DNA of 64,000 bases from Glaciecola sp047250385. GTDB lineage: Bacteria; Pseudomonadota; Gammaproteobacteria; Enterobacterales; Alteromonadaceae. A model generated the notes under the pieces. It made no database searches. It was given only the letters and a program-made list of their open reading frames with translations, and had not been told where the DNA came from. Shown here piece after piece: positions 36,816 through 46,936 of the stretch. The translations under genes were made by a program, and so were the position numbers. The stretch covers positions 62,001 through 126,000 of the forward strand of contig NZ_JBLBVM010000048.1 of assembly GCF_047250385.1 (NCBI RefSeq), given 5' to 3'. Position 1 is the stretch's first letter. Every line of letters begins with the position of its first letter.

Positions 36816-37550
36816 TTACTTATTATTGTTTGTGGATACAGTGTTCAAGTAAAACGAGGCGAGTGAGAGATCACTCGGACGCGTAATTTTTATATTCGTG
36901 CTGCGACCTTCAACGAGTTTGATATTTGCATTGCAATGCTCCATCGCAGACGCTTCATCAGTAATTTTCACCTCGTCATGCCGTGCCAACCGAATTGCGT
37001 CAATTAGCTTTGCAAGTGGAAAAAACTGCGGTGTTTGCGCTTGCCATAGTTGTGAACGGTCGATAGTTTCTTGTATTGTCGCGACTTCGTCGTTCGACTT
37101 GCTGTTTGCTTTCTTAATCGTATCGGCAACGGGAACAGCTAAAATAGCACCTTCACAGGTGTTGGCGCTCGCGAGTAAATCATCGATTTCTGGATGAGTC
37201 AGGCAAGGGCGAGCAGCGTCGTGCACTAAAACCCAAGTGCTTTCATCCGTACTATATTTGGTATGACAATGCCGCAAACCACTGAGGACTGAATCGACGC
37301 GTTCGTCACCGCCAATTACCTTATCGATCTGAGGGTGTTGTGAAACTTGCAGGGTGTCGAAAATGGCATCATTTGGATGTAAGACAACAACGATACGTTT
37401 AATTTGAGGATGAGAAAGCAAAGCATCAAGCGTATGCTCGATAACTGTGTGGCTACCAATTTTTAGATATTGTTTCGCCACCGAAGACTTCATTCTGCTA
37501 CCAATACCGGCGGCAGGTACAACGGCTAAAAATGTGTTTACTGCTGTCAA
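36816..37550 (-). CDS. ispD: 2-C-methyl-D-erythritol 4-phosphate cytidylyltransferase
   Basis: The enzyme is 244 residues. The nucleotide-binding N-terminus VVPAAGIGSRMKSSVAKQYL and the VHDAARPCLT and AVPVADTIKK motifs mark IspD. It makes CDP-ME in the MEP pathway and lies 5 bp after ftsB. Confidence 0.96.
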   Translation of the reverse strand: MTAVNTFLAVVPAAGIGSRMKSSVAKQYLKIGSHTVIEHTLDALLSHPQIKRIVVVLHPNDAIFDTLQVSQHPQIDKVIGGDERVDSVLSGLRHCHTKYSTDESTWVLVHDAARPCLTHPEIDDLLASANTCEGAILAVPVADTIKKANSKSNDEVATIQETIDRSQLWQAQTPQFFPLAKLIDAIRLARHDEVKITDEASAMEHCNANIKLVEGRSTNIKITRPSDLSLASFYLNTVSTNNNK

Positions 37551-37555
37551 AATTA

Positions 37556-37840
37556 CTACTCTTGAGGCAAAATTCGGTAAAAAGTTTCGCCTTCTTTAAT
37601 CAGACCTAGTTCGTTGCGTGCTCTTTCTTCAATGGACTCTAAGCCTAATTGAAGGTCACTGATATCAGCTTTTAAAAGTGCATTCCGTTGTTTTAGATTT
37701 GCGTTCTGCTTTTGCAGTTCTTCTACTTCTGACTTCATCAGTTTGTAGTCGGCAATGCTATTCTTGCCGAACCAAAGACGAGCCTGCAACAAGCCTAGCA
37801 GGGCAATCAATATGACGAGTATCCATCTATTGCGCATCAC
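37556..37840 (-). CDS. ftsB: cell division protein FtsB
   Basis: The 94-residue bitopic inner-membrane protein has one transmembrane helix (about 6-22) and a periplasmic coiled coil (about 30-70), then the conserved ARNELGLIKEGETFYRI end. It forms the FtsQBL septal complex. The next codon is also ATG, so the protein may be one residue shorter. Confidence 0.94.
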   Translation of the reverse strand: MMRNRWILVILIALLGLLQARLWFGKNSIADYKLMKSEVEELQKQNANLKQRNALLKADISDLQLGLESIEERARNELGLIKEGETFYRILPQE

Positions 37841-37862
37841 TCATTCCTTAGTGGTTTAGGTG

Positions 37863-39629
37863 TTAATCGTTACCAAACAATTTGTCGCCAAGTTTATCGA
37901 GTAACTTATCTTTATTTTTGTCTAACGCATTGCTCATTTGTGATTTTAATAGCTCATTGATGCTATCTGTATCACCTTGAGCGGCAGCTAACAGTGTCTC
38001 AACGGCCTTCAACTCTTGACTCGACTGTCCAAGTTGTTCAGCCGCTTTTGCATTCAATTTGCTTTTCAGCTCACCTAGTTTACCAGAACTATTGCCAGTC
38101 AAGCCACTAGAAAGGGCTTGAAGCATTTTTTTATCTAAATCTGATTTTACTTTAATTGAAGGGCTTGTAAGACTGCCGGAAAAGTCAGTATTCAGCTTAA
38201 GCTCAGTGAGACCCGAAATCACTTCCGCCATGGCGCTGGTAAGGTCGTTTTTGCCACTCGCTTTTAAGTTTAGAGCGCTGAGGTCAAATACCGATGAACC
38301 CGATACTTTACCATCAACCACTTTTAAACCGCCCTTACTTGCTAGTAAACCTGACTCAAGTAAGGCATTAAGTTTTTGTTTGGATTCTTCAGGTACCAGC
38401 TCGACCGCATTTAAAACAAGACCTTTTATGTCCCAATCTTGATTTGAATTCACCTTACCTTGGATAATTTCAAAGCTACCTTTGAGGTCGATGTTGTTCC
38501 AATTATTAGCTTTACTCGAATTCACCAAGAAGGTTGTCGGATTGCCAACAAGTGCATGTTGGTCGGTGATGTTTTGCCATGCTGTCTCTATTTGTTCATC
38601 TTGCCATTTAATATTGACCGCTGCTTTCTTTATCCAAACATTCGGCAAACCGTCATCAGCAACAACTTCTTCTTCATTTTTTACCGCTTCGCTGTTACCT
38701 GACAACATATCCATTGCCACAAGAAGGCCCTTTGTATACATTTTGGCTTTCTCGCCGAAAAGATGCTGAGTGACTTGACCAATAGCGCCTTCATCACCGG
38801 CAACAAGACCTTTTAATAATGCATAATCTTCTTGCGGTGCGCTTTTCAATGCCGCGACAGAGCTAGCAGATGCTGCCTTGGCTTCCTTAGCTAAGTCAAC
38901 AAACTCACTGATATTCGCTTTATCTTTGCTAATTGAGTCTTTGATTTCATCAAACTCTTTTTTGGCGGCAGCTAATTCTATTGGATTTTTATAGTCCTTT
39001 TCCTTTAAAGCGGCCAAACGATTTTTGTACTCAGTTAATTTTTCTTTGCTTGGTAGTGCCGCATATTTTTCTTGAATCGGTTGCTTGTATTTCGTGACAA
39101 CTTCTTGTGCTTGAGCAACAGCTGCCGTTGTTTTTAATGGCGATTTTTCAAGAAGTTCATCAACACTAGGTAAATCCTCTAATGTCGGAAATGCGAAACT
39201 CGAAGCTTGAGCATCGGGTTGAACATAAACTTCGCCCGCAGCGCTTCGCTTGGTGTCAAACTCAAGGTCTTGAATAAGGAGTTCATTCACTATCAGCTTT
39301 TTGTTTAACAGAGGCATCAAATCGACGTCAGCGGATACTTTTGCCACTTCAACTTTATTGCGAATCGGGTTTGCGCTATCTGTTGCTTGCAGGTGTGTTA
39401 ATGAGAGACCGAATGGAAACAAGGTATGGCTCACTTCTTCTATGTTCACTTCTGCCCCTGATGCATCACCTAATGCGTCTTGTGCTAAACTTTTCAAAAG
39501 GGTATCAGCGAATAAAAAATAAAGTATTATAATTGTCGCAATAAAGCCTACTGGCACCGAGAGCCAAAGAGACACTTTACCTTGTTGCAGTGATGTTGAT
39601 GAACTTGAATAAAAACCATGCCTGTACAT
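37863..39629 (-). CDS. TIGR03545 family (AsmA-like) envelope protein
   Basis: The protein is 588 residues. An N-terminal transmembrane helix (about 24-45) is followed by an AsmA-like beta region (VNELLIQDLEFD) and a long Lys/Glu-rich coiled-coil middle (about 150-260). A C-terminal beta region is poor in Cys. This matches the TIGR03545 family, found with TIGR03546 in Shewanella-like bacteria, but no TIGR03546 partner is seen here. Function unknown. It heads the run into ftsB 22 bp downstream. AAGGAT precedes the ATG. Confidence 0.8.
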   Translation of the reverse strand: MYRHGFYSSSSTSLQQGKVSLWLSVPVGFIATIIILYFLFADTLLKSLAQDALGDASGAEVNIEEVSHTLFPFGLSLTHLQATDSANPIRNKVEVAKVSADVDLMPLLNKKLIVNELLIQDLEFDTKRSAAGEVYVQPDAQASSFAFPTLEDLPSVDELLEKSPLKTTAAVAQAQEVVTKYKQPIQEKYAALPSKEKLTEYKNRLAALKEKDYKNPIELAAAKKEFDEIKDSISKDKANISEFVDLAKEAKAASASSVAALKSAPQEDYALLKGLVAGDEGAIGQVTQHLFGEKAKMYTKGLLVAMDMLSGNSEAVKNEEEVVADDGLPNVWIKKAAVNIKWQDEQIETAWQNITDQHALVGNPTTFLVNSSKANNWNNIDLKGSFEIIQGKVNSNQDWDIKGLVLNAVELVPEESKQKLNALLESGLLASKGGLKVVDGKVSGSSVFDLSALNLKASGKNDLTSAMAEVISGLTELKLNTDFSGSLTSPSIKVKSDLDKKMLQALSSGLTGNSSGKLGELKSKLNAKAAEQLGQSSQELKAVETLLAAAQGDTDSINELLKSQMSNALDKNKDKLLDKLGDKLFGND

Positions 39630-40013
39630 ATAAAAATCCTTATCTGCGCTAATGATTGAATACCGTCGCGGATCAAAAAATGCTCGATATTAGGGAGCCT
39701 TGGATAATGAAGATAAGGCTACCTGTATTTCGTAAAACTCAATCATAGCTGATTAGTGCAAAACTACCAATGAAAACGCGGATTTGTTTGCTGTTTTTTA
39801 ACAAATTTATTGAGCATAAAAGCGTGCATAAAACATTGTATATAAAGGTCTTTGAAGAGGTTTACAAAAATAGCACACTTTTTTTGCTTACAAAGGTAGT
39901 TTTTCGATGCATTTAAGCTTATCGTACGCAAACTTTTAGGGTGCCTAATTGGCGCAATTTAAACGCACGGTATGAGCGTAAAAAGCAGTGCAATAACAAT
40001 CATGAGGCGAACA
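39630..40013. promoter_or_regulatory. divergent intergenic region, TIGR03545 gene / putA
   Basis: This 384-bp AT-rich gap has no gene. Nearest putA, two related 14-mers lie 26 bp apart: GTTTACAAAAATAG (39860-39873) and GCTTACAAAGGTAG (39886-39899). They could be a tandem binding site. No clean -35/-10 pair was fixed by eye. Confidence 0.35.
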
Positions 40014-43000
40014 ATGTTAGTGAACAATAGTATCAATAATTCTTGTCCTATACGTCAGAAGATACGTGAGTTTTATCGTATTAGTGAGTCTGAAGCTATT
40101 GATCATATTTTGCCCGAGGCCGAAGTGAACATGGCCGCTCGTTCACGCGCATGGGAACGAGCTCGAACGATGGTTTTGCAAATTCGCCGTGAACAAGAAG
40201 GTCATGGTGGCGTTGATGCCCTATTAAATGAATTTTCTTTATCTACCGCCGAAGGTATTGTTTTGATGTGTTTGGCAGAAGCTTTATTACGAGTGCCAGA
40301 TAAACATACTCAAGAAGAACTTATTCGCGACAAACTTTCAAAAGGTGAGTGGACTCCTCATTTAGGAAATAGTGACTCATTGTTTGTAAATGCTTCAGCC
40401 TGGGGCCTTTTGTTCACCGGCAATATGGTCAACTATGCCGACAAACGTAAGTCTGAACAATTTGGTTTATTGAAAAAAACCATGGGCAGATTAGGTGAAC
40501 CTGTTATTCGACGCGCAATGAAAATAGCGATGAAAGTGATGGGGCGCCAATTCGTGATGGGCGAGTCGATTGAAGACGCGGTTGAACGAGCTGCCACTAA
40601 AGAAACTCAAGGCTACGTTTATTCCTACGACATGCTCGGAGAAGGCGCTAGAACTAGCCGTGATGCAGAGCGTTACTACCAAAGCTACGTAAAGGCGATT
40701 GAAGTTATAGGTAAAGCGGCAAATGGACGAGGCCCTCGTAAGAGTCCTGGTATTTCCGTGAAGCTTTCGGCTATTCACCCGCGTTATGATTTTGCGAAAT
40801 ATGATCGCGTGATGGAAGAAATCCCAGCCAAATTAAAAGCCCTTTGCCTAATGGCTAAGAAATACGATATTGGTTTGACGGTGGATGCTGAGGAATCAGA
40901 GCGTTTAGATATCTCCCTCGATATCATTGAAAAAGTATTTAGTGATCCTGAACTTGATGGCTGGGATGGTTTTGGCCTAGCGGTTCAGTCGTATCAAAAG
41001 CGCGCAATTTTTGTCATTGAATGGCTGCGTCAATTGAGCCTTGAAGTGGGCAGAAAAATGATGGTTCGCTTAGTGAAAGGTGCCTATTGGGATACTGAAA
41101 TTAAACACACTCAACAAGGTGGTTTTGATGACTTCCCTGTATTTACACGCAAAACCTCAACAGACGTTTCATATCATGCCTGTGCAAATAGATTATTAGC
41201 TTATCGTGACAGTATTTATCCTCAGTTTGCCACGCACAACGCGTATTCAGCCTCGGTCATTATCGAGCTTGCCGGTGATGATAAAGAAGGTTTTGAATTC
41301 CAATGTCTACACGGCATGGGTGATTCTTTATATGACCAAGTAGTAACGAAAGACAATATTCAATGTCGAGTTTACGCGCCAGTAGGTGTACATGAAGATT
41401 TGCTCGCTTACCTGGTTCGCCGCTTATTAGAAAACGGTGCCAACTCATCATTTGTCAACGCGATAGTTGATGACACGCAACCGGTCGAGTCTTTGCTCGA
41501 AGATCCTGTCGAGCGCACGCAAAGATTACAAGTGCGTGAGAACAAGCAAATCGCCATGCCGGTTGATTTGTATGCGCCGGATAGAGCCAATTCACGTGGG
41601 ATTGATATTTACGACGTAAACGCTACTCAAGATTTATCCATGAGATTAGACAAGTGGTTTGAAGGTCACATCAAAGCATTGGAAAATGTGAAAGAGGCTG
41701 ATGGACAAATTATCGTTCGAAACCCCGCTCGACTCAGTGAAATCGTGGGCACACATAAAGTGCACAGCAAAGAAGAAATGTTGGCTATGCTCGATCGTAC
41801 AACGGAAGCGGCCAAAGTATGGTCACAACAATCTGTTGACGATCGAGCAGGATTGTTGATGCGCACCGCAGACATTCTTGAACGGCATATGGACGAGTTA
41901 ATTGGCCTATGTATTAAAGAGGCTGGAAAGATTACTGTCGATAGCATTGATGAAGTGCGTGAAGCCGTTGATTTCTGTCGCTACTATGCAGTTGAAGCTA
42001 AGCGCCTCGATCCAGAGAACAGACTTCAAGCACGTGGGGTTGTGTTATGTATTAGCCCTTGGAACTTCCCTCTCGCTATTTTCTTAGGACAAATAGCTGC
42101 CGCACTTGTTGCGGGCAATACGGTCATTGCTAAGCCAGCAGAGCAAACCAGTTTAATTGCTAAACGAGCATTGGAATTGATGACCTCAGTAGGTTTACCT
42201 GAAGATGCGGTAAACCTTGTCATAGCAAGAGGCCCTGACGTCGGTGATGTATTACTTCCTGACGAGCGTATTCAAGGTGTCATGTTTACTGGCTCAACGC
42301 AAACCGGTACTTTGATATCACAATTATTAGCAGCTCGTGGTACTGAGCAAGTGCCTTTGATCGCTGAAACGGGTGGTCAGAACTGCATGATTGTGGACTC
42401 AACCGCATTGCCTGAACAGGTTGTAGATGATGTTGTTGCTTCAGGATTTCAAAGTGCAGGTCAGCGTTGCTCCGCTTTACGCGTTTTATTTGTGCAAGAA
42501 GACATTGCTGATGACGTTAGTGACATGATTGTTGGTGCGATGAAGGAGTTGTCACTAGGTGACCCGTCTTTGCTATCAACTGATATTGGTCCAGTTATTG
42601 ATCAGCGTGCGCTTAAAACACTTACTGATCATGTTGAATACATGAAGGGAAAAGGCAAGTTGCTTTATAAGTGCGAGCTGCCTAAAGAAAACGATGGTAC
42701 CTTCTTCGCGCCACACTTCTTCGAGATTGATAACATCAACGTACTGGAAAAAGAAGTATTTGGTCCCTGCGTGCATTTAGTTCGCTTCAAAGGCAAAGAA
42801 ATCGATAAAGTCATTGAACAAATCAACAGCACTGGTTTTGGTTTAACGATGGGTATTCATTCTCGCATCGAAGAGCGTGCATATGAGTTAGCGCGACTAT
42901 CAAGAGCGGGTAACGTCTATATCAATCGCAACATGATTGGCGCTATCGTAGGTGTTCAGCCCTTCGGTGGTAGAGGCCTCTCAGGAACGGGTCCTAAAGC

Positions 43001-43817
43001 GGGCGGTCCAAACTACTTGCCTCGTTTAATGAAAGAGAAAGCGACGCCGAAGTTTTCATCTCAAGTGAATAAGTTTACCGACGACAAAGCTATCCAAAGT
43101 GATGAAGTTGCGTTTGAGCAGGCTAATGGACTTATGGCATCTGCAATGTCGGTGGAAAATAAGTGGCGCTTAACGCCTTTGAATGACCGCATTTCGTTTG
43201 TTCGCCAATTACTGGCTAAAATCGCAACAGTCGAGATAGTTGAAGAATTGGCAGACGACTTGAATAAGACTTTAGCGTCGGCTCGTACTCAGCTAATTGC
43301 GATCGAGAGAAGATTACGCGCACCGACGAAATTGCCTGGGCCAACAGGTGAATCAAATACCTTACATCTTGAGCCTAGAGGTGTCTTGGTCTGTTTCGCA
43401 GATAAAGATGTGACCTTTGAGTATTGGGTACTGTCGATTGTGACTGCTTTGGCTACAGGTAATACAGTCATTTCAGTTGTCTCTGATTTATTTTATGAAG
43501 AGGCGTTGACCTTTAAGGACAAACTAGCCAGCACTGGCGCGCCAAATACCGTCTTCCAAGTAGCGAATTTACGCCACCTTGAAGCTTTGCTCATGAATAA
43601 AAGTTTGGCCGGTGTTGTTGTCGATAGTAGTACAGATCGAAGCGCTTACATTTCAGCGAAGTTAGCTGAGAGAGAAGGTGCAATATTACCGGTGATCACA
43701 GCGGAGTATAACGACAACTTGATACAGCGCTTAGTCACGGAAAAAACCATCAGTGTTGATACTACTGCGTCTGGTGGTAATACTTCGTTAATGACCTTGA
43801 TTGAAGATGACGAGTAG
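40014..43817 (+). CDS. putA: bifunctional proline dehydrogenase / P5C dehydrogenase, no DNA-binding domain
   Basis: The 1267-residue protein oxidises proline to glutamate, sending electrons to quinone (FAD) and NAD. After a helical arm region, the PRODH barrel (about 160-480) contains KLSAIHPRY and LVKGAYWDTEIK. The aldehyde dehydrogenase domain (about 560-1010) has the general-base Glu in AETGGQN and the nucleophile in SAGQRCSALR, then PFGGRGLSGTGPKAGG. A C-terminal ALDH-like extension (about 1060-1267) follows. No ribbon-helix-helix precedes the arm, so it is not the autoregulating trifunctional form. GAGG 6 nt before ATG 40014 fixes the start. Confidence 0.95.
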   Translation: MLVNNSINNSCPIRQKIREFYRISESEAIDHILPEAEVNMAARSRAWERARTMVLQIRREQEGHGGVDALLNEFSLSTAEGIVLMCLAEALLRVPDKHTQEELIRDKLSKGEWTPHLGNSDSLFVNASAWGLLFTGNMVNYADKRKSEQFGLLKKTMGRLGEPVIRRAMKIAMKVMGRQFVMGESIEDAVERAATKETQGYVYSYDMLGEGARTSRDAERYYQSYVKAIEVIGKAANGRGPRKSPGISVKLSAIHPRYDFAKYDRVMEEIPAKLKALCLMAKKYDIGLTVDAEESERLDISLDIIEKVFSDPELDGWDGFGLAVQSYQKRAIFVIEWLRQLSLEVGRKMMVRLVKGAYWDTEIKHTQQGGFDDFPVFTRKTSTDVSYHACANRLLAYRDSIYPQFATHNAYSASVIIELAGDDKEGFEFQCLHGMGDSLYDQVVTKDNIQCRVYAPVGVHEDLLAYLVRRLLENGANSSFVNAIVDDTQPVESLLEDPVERTQRLQVRENKQIAMPVDLYAPDRANSRGIDIYDVNATQDLSMRLDKWFEGHIKALENVKEADGQIIVRNPARLSEIVGTHKVHSKEEMLAMLDRTTEAAKVWSQQSVDDRAGLLMRTADILERHMDELIGLCIKEAGKITVDSIDEVREAVDFCRYYAVEAKRLDPENRLQARGVVLCISPWNFPLAIFLGQIAAALVAGNTVIAKPAEQTSLIAKRALELMTSVGLPEDAVNLVIARGPDVGDVLLPDERIQGVMFTGSTQTGTLISQLLAARGTEQVPLIAETGGQNCMIVDSTALPEQVVDDVVASGFQSAGQRCSALRVLFVQEDIADDVSDMIVGAMKELSLGDPSLLSTDIGPVIDQRALKTLTDHVEYMKGKGKLLYKCELPKENDGTFFAPHFFEIDNINVLEKEVFGPCVHLVRFKGKEIDKVIEQINSTGFGLTMGIHSRIEERAYELARLSRAGNVYINRNMIGAIVGVQPFGGRGLSGTGPKAGGPNYLPRLMKEKATPKFSSQVNKFTDDKAIQSDEVAFEQANGLMASAMSVENKWRLTPLNDRISFVRQLLAKIATVEIVEELADDLNKTLASARTQLIAIERRLRAPTKLPGPTGESNTLHLEPRGVLVCFADKDVTFEYWVLSIVTALATGNTVISVVSDLFYEEALTFKDKLASTGAPNTVFQVANLRHLEALLMNKSLAGVVVDSSTDRSAYISAKLAEREGAILPVITAEYNDNLIQRLVTEKTISVDTTASGGNTSLMTLIEDDE

Positions 43818-43832
43818 CAAGTAAAGAGAAAT

Positions 43833-43866
43833 ATGGAGTAGGTGACGCCTGCTCCATCATTTGATT
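43833..43866 (+). terminator. probable putA terminator
   Basis: ATGGAGTAGG (43833-43842), loop TGACG, CCTGCTCCAT (43848-43857): a 10-bp stem with one G-T pair, followed by only a weak T-tract (CATTTGATT). Confidence 0.5.
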
Positions 43867-43960
43867 ATAGGTTTGAAAGCTGAACTTAGACTATTCTGCT
43901 TGCTGATAATGTCACTAAGCACAAGCATTCTCACGGCAGTTGTTTATCAATTAACGCGAG

Positions 43961-44575
43961 TTATTGCAGGCCTTTATGCGCAGGCATTGATAGCTTCGTA
44001 ACAATTGCAATGGCACGTACAGTGAATGCGACAACGCAGCCAATTCCAATCGCATAGAATCCAATGATGCTCAGTAGACTAAAACTAACGCAGTAGGCAA
44101 TTGCGCCGCACAATGAGGCTGTAATATAAATTTCTTTTTGGAATACGACAGGCACGTCATTTAAGATGACATCGCGAATAATACCGCCCAAGCAAGCACT
44201 GAAAACACCCATGATGACCGCAACAGGAATTTCCGCACCAAGTCTTAATGCTTTTTCCGCCCCTAAGACGCTGAATAATGCCATGCCCAAGGCATCGGCC
44301 CAGAGTAGGGCATTCGATTTGCGAGAAATCTGCTGAGTAGCAAAGTAAGTAATTACGGCAGAAACGCTACAAATAACGACGTAATACCAGTCAACAAGCC
44401 AAAAAACAGGAACGTCAAGAATGACATCGCGCAGTGTACCGCCGCCAATACCGGTGACGTTGCCAATAAACACAAAACCTACCCAATCCATCTTTTTCTT
44501 AGCTGCTAATAATGCGCCGGAAACGGCAAACGCAGCGGTACCCGCGATATTGATGATGAGCAAAAATGTTAGCAT
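43961..44575 (-). CDS. TRIC (UPF0126) family cation channel
   Basis: The protein is 204 residues with seven hydrophobic helices. Two internally repeated halves carry VTGIGGGTLRDVILD and ACLGGIIRDVILND, the Gly-rich kinked helices and Arg-Asp pairs typical of trimeric intracellular cation channel homologues. It is a predicted inner-membrane K+ or monovalent cation channel. The gene converges on putA and follows ygiM. Confidence 0.9.
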   Translation of the reverse strand: MLTFLLIINIAGTAAFAVSGALLAAKKKMDWVGFVFIGNVTGIGGGTLRDVILDVPVFWLVDWYYVVICSVSAVITYFATQQISRKSNALLWADALGMALFSVLGAEKALRLGAEIPVAVIMGVFSACLGGIIRDVILNDVPVVFQKEIYITASLCGAIAYCVSFSLLSIIGFYAIGIGCVVAFTVRAIAIVTKLSMPAHKGLQ

Positions 44576-44637
44576 TCATTCAGCCTTTAAAAGCAATGGT
44601 TGGGTGAACAAGTCTGGAGCTTCTGCCCCAGCAGGAA

Positions 44638-45264
44638 TTACATCAATGGATTAGATTTGTTTCTTTTACGAGCGAATAAACCTAGCAAAAACCCAATGAT
44701 AACGCTTATAAGAGCTAACACCGTGCCGCGTGTAAACCAAAGTGCTTGGTCAATTTGAGCTTTTTGTTCAATATGGGTGGTTAAGTCTGCATTTCTCTCA
44801 ATGCTCTCGGATAGCTCATTATTCATAACGACGATTTTTTGTTCAGCTTCGTTGCGTTCTTTAAGAGCCTGACTCAACTGAGTCTGCAGTGAGTTAAGAC
44901 TGGTTTCCTGACTAGCTAATCTTTTGGTAGCACGCTCATGAGCAACTCTAATAGAGGGCTCTGGACTCACAAAGTCATTCTCAACCCAGCCAGTGCGTCC
45001 GCGATCGTCTCTAACTTTTACAAAACCAGCTTCTTCATCTATTTGTAAAATAGCTATTTTTGTACCCGCATAAATTGAGCCCAAGATACGGAAATTGCGG
45101 CTAGGACCAGCATGCATGAATATAAATAGTTCATCAGAGATATAGCGAATATCTTCTTGCTCACTACTATTAGCTGATTCTGATGGAGTAGATTGAGCCA
45201 TCGCCTGATGACTAAATAGCGAATAAACCAGTAATATGGAAAAAAGTAGAATCGAAAATCGCAT
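44638..45264 (-). CDS. ygiM: TIGR04211/YgiM family SH3 and coiled-coil protein
   Basis: The protein is 208 residues. A signal peptide ends at about AMAQ (residue 24). A bacterial SH3 domain covers about 40-105, with MHAGPSRNFRILGSI and GRTGWVENDF. A coiled coil follows at about 108-165, then a C-terminal transmembrane helix (about 175-197) and a basic tail. It is divergent from ygiF, the same arrangement as in E. coli. Confidence 0.9.
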   Translation of the reverse strand: MRFSILLFSILLVYSLFSHQAMAQSTPSESANSSEQEDIRYISDELFIFMHAGPSRNFRILGSIYAGTKIAILQIDEEAGFVKVRDDRGRTGWVENDFVSPEPSIRVAHERATKRLASQETSLNSLQTQLSQALKERNEAEQKIVVMNNELSESIERNADLTTHIEQKAQIDQALWFTRGTVLALISVIIGFLLGLFARKRNKSNPLM

Positions 45265-45445
45265 GTTGCCTACAGTGTTATGAAGTCTTGTAGGTGATTC
45301 TAGGGCCTGCGCAAATTTTTCACAAGTTCATATTCGGATAGTGCCTATTTTACTTGCGAATGCCTTGAAAAGTTTGCTCACATGGGCATTCAAGGATATG
45401 GTACACCCATATTCACAAGCTGAGCTGATTAACAAGTTGAAGCCC

Positions 45446-46936
45446 ATGGAAATTGAACTAAAACTCATCACTGATCAAGATGCGCTAACTAGCTTCGAAC
45501 AAGCATTATTACCAAAGTTAAAAGGTAAAGTAACTCGCAGCGCATTTGATGTATTCAACGATTATTACGATACACCCGAGCAATTCTTAGGGAAGCGTAA
45601 AATGGGGTGCCGAATTAGGCGTGTGAATGATCATATTGAACAGACAATAAAAACGCAGGGCAATGTTAAAGGCGGTTTACATCAGCGTCCTGAGTACAAC
45701 GTGAATTTAGATAAGCCGTATCCTGATTTAGAAAAGTTCGACCCTGAAATTTGGTCAGACGACATTGATGTCGAAGACGTAAATCGGCAGTTGCAAGTGC
45801 AGTTTTCCACACATTTTCACCGTGTCACTTTTGATATTGTGGATGGTGAGAATCACATCGAGTTAGTGTTTGATTCTGGTGAAGTGAAACACAGTTTGGG
45901 TTCGCTTCCAATTGGTGAAATAGAGATTGAACTAAAGTCAGGCTTGCCCACAGCCTTGTTTGATTTGGCCGATGAAATTAGCAAAGTGACGCCCGTACGT
46001 TTGAGCAATATCACCAAAGCGGCCCGTGGCTATCAATTGATGAATGGGACTGTTTTAGATTCTGTAAAGTTACCTGATTTTCTCGACTTGAAAGCCGAGG
46101 AAACGACGGAAGAAGGATTGTGCAAAGCGATAGAATGCGCCTTGTCACATTGGCAACACCATGAGTATGTCTATTTGCAATCAGGTCATTCAGGTGCTTT
46201 AAAGGAAATAGCGCAAAGTGTTCAATTATTGCTGCAAGGTGTGTCTTTGTACTTGCCCGTGCTGCAGTGTCAGGAACTGCTCAACTTACATAAGCAACTT
46301 CTTGTGTTGTCGGAGCAATGGTCTTGGCAGGACGACTTGCTGTGTATTCGCAAACTACGCTCGAATAAAGGGCCGTTCAGTCGCCGGGTGCCTAAACATC
46401 AAGCTTTGATGAGCTATTTGAATGGGCGACGGGAAGGTTTGTTATCGGTGCAATCACCAGAGCAGTTGCTGGTATCCATGGAAAGCAGCCAAGTACAACT
46501 CGGGGCCTCAAGATTACTCATTGAAAAACCTTGGCAGTCACAAGCAAGCGGACATCAAATACCGGTTATCAAACACGCGAAAGGCTGGTTATCACAAGGT
46601 TGGCAGACGGTTATGCAAAGTTTGCCTACAAAAGTTGATATGGATTATACAAAGTACATAGCCCTTGAAGTGCTGCTTCGTCAGACGCTGATAAATGGCT
46701 TTCTATTGGCTGATCTGTTTGCGGAGAGCCGCGGTAAATTCAGAGCGCCTTGGTTAGATCTTATTGAAGGCATCGATGAGGTTAAAGCTTTATTGTTTTT
46801 GCGAAGTGCATTGGAGGAAGTCGACTTACAAGATGCTGAAGATCTCGACAGTTGGATTGACGATAAACTCTCAAGTGTTATCAGAGTGATGGAAAAAAGT
46901 CGCAAAGTTGCAATGAGCGCCGAAATTTATTGGTAA
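45446..46936 (+). CDS. ygiF: CYTH/CHAD inorganic triphosphatase
   Basis: The protein is 496 residues. The N-terminal CYTH tunnel opens MEIELKL (ExExK signature) and contains YDTPEQFLGKRKMGCRIRR and IEIELKSG, the residues that bind triphosphate and metal. The C-terminal half is a divergent helical CHAD-like region. YgiF enzymes hydrolyse inorganic triphosphate. The start is set at the ExExK Met; the frame is open 35 codons upstream. Confidence 0.86.
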   Translation: MEIELKLITDQDALTSFEQALLPKLKGKVTRSAFDVFNDYYDTPEQFLGKRKMGCRIRRVNDHIEQTIKTQGNVKGGLHQRPEYNVNLDKPYPDLEKFDPEIWSDDIDVEDVNRQLQVQFSTHFHRVTFDIVDGENHIELVFDSGEVKHSLGSLPIGEIEIELKSGLPTALFDLADEISKVTPVRLSNITKAARGYQLMNGTVLDSVKLPDFLDLKAEETTEEGLCKAIECALSHWQHHEYVYLQSGHSGALKEIAQSVQLLLQGVSLYLPVLQCQELLNLHKQLLVLSEQWSWQDDLLCIRKLRSNKGPFSRRVPKHQALMSYLNGRREGLLSVQSPEQLLVSMESSQVQLGASRLLIEKPWQSQASGHQIPVIKHAKGWLSQGWQTVMQSLPTKVDMDYTKYIALEVLLRQTLINGFLLADLFAESRGKFRAPWLDLIEGIDEVKALLFLRSALEEVDLQDAEDLDSWIDDKLSSVIRVMEKSRKVAMSAEIYW

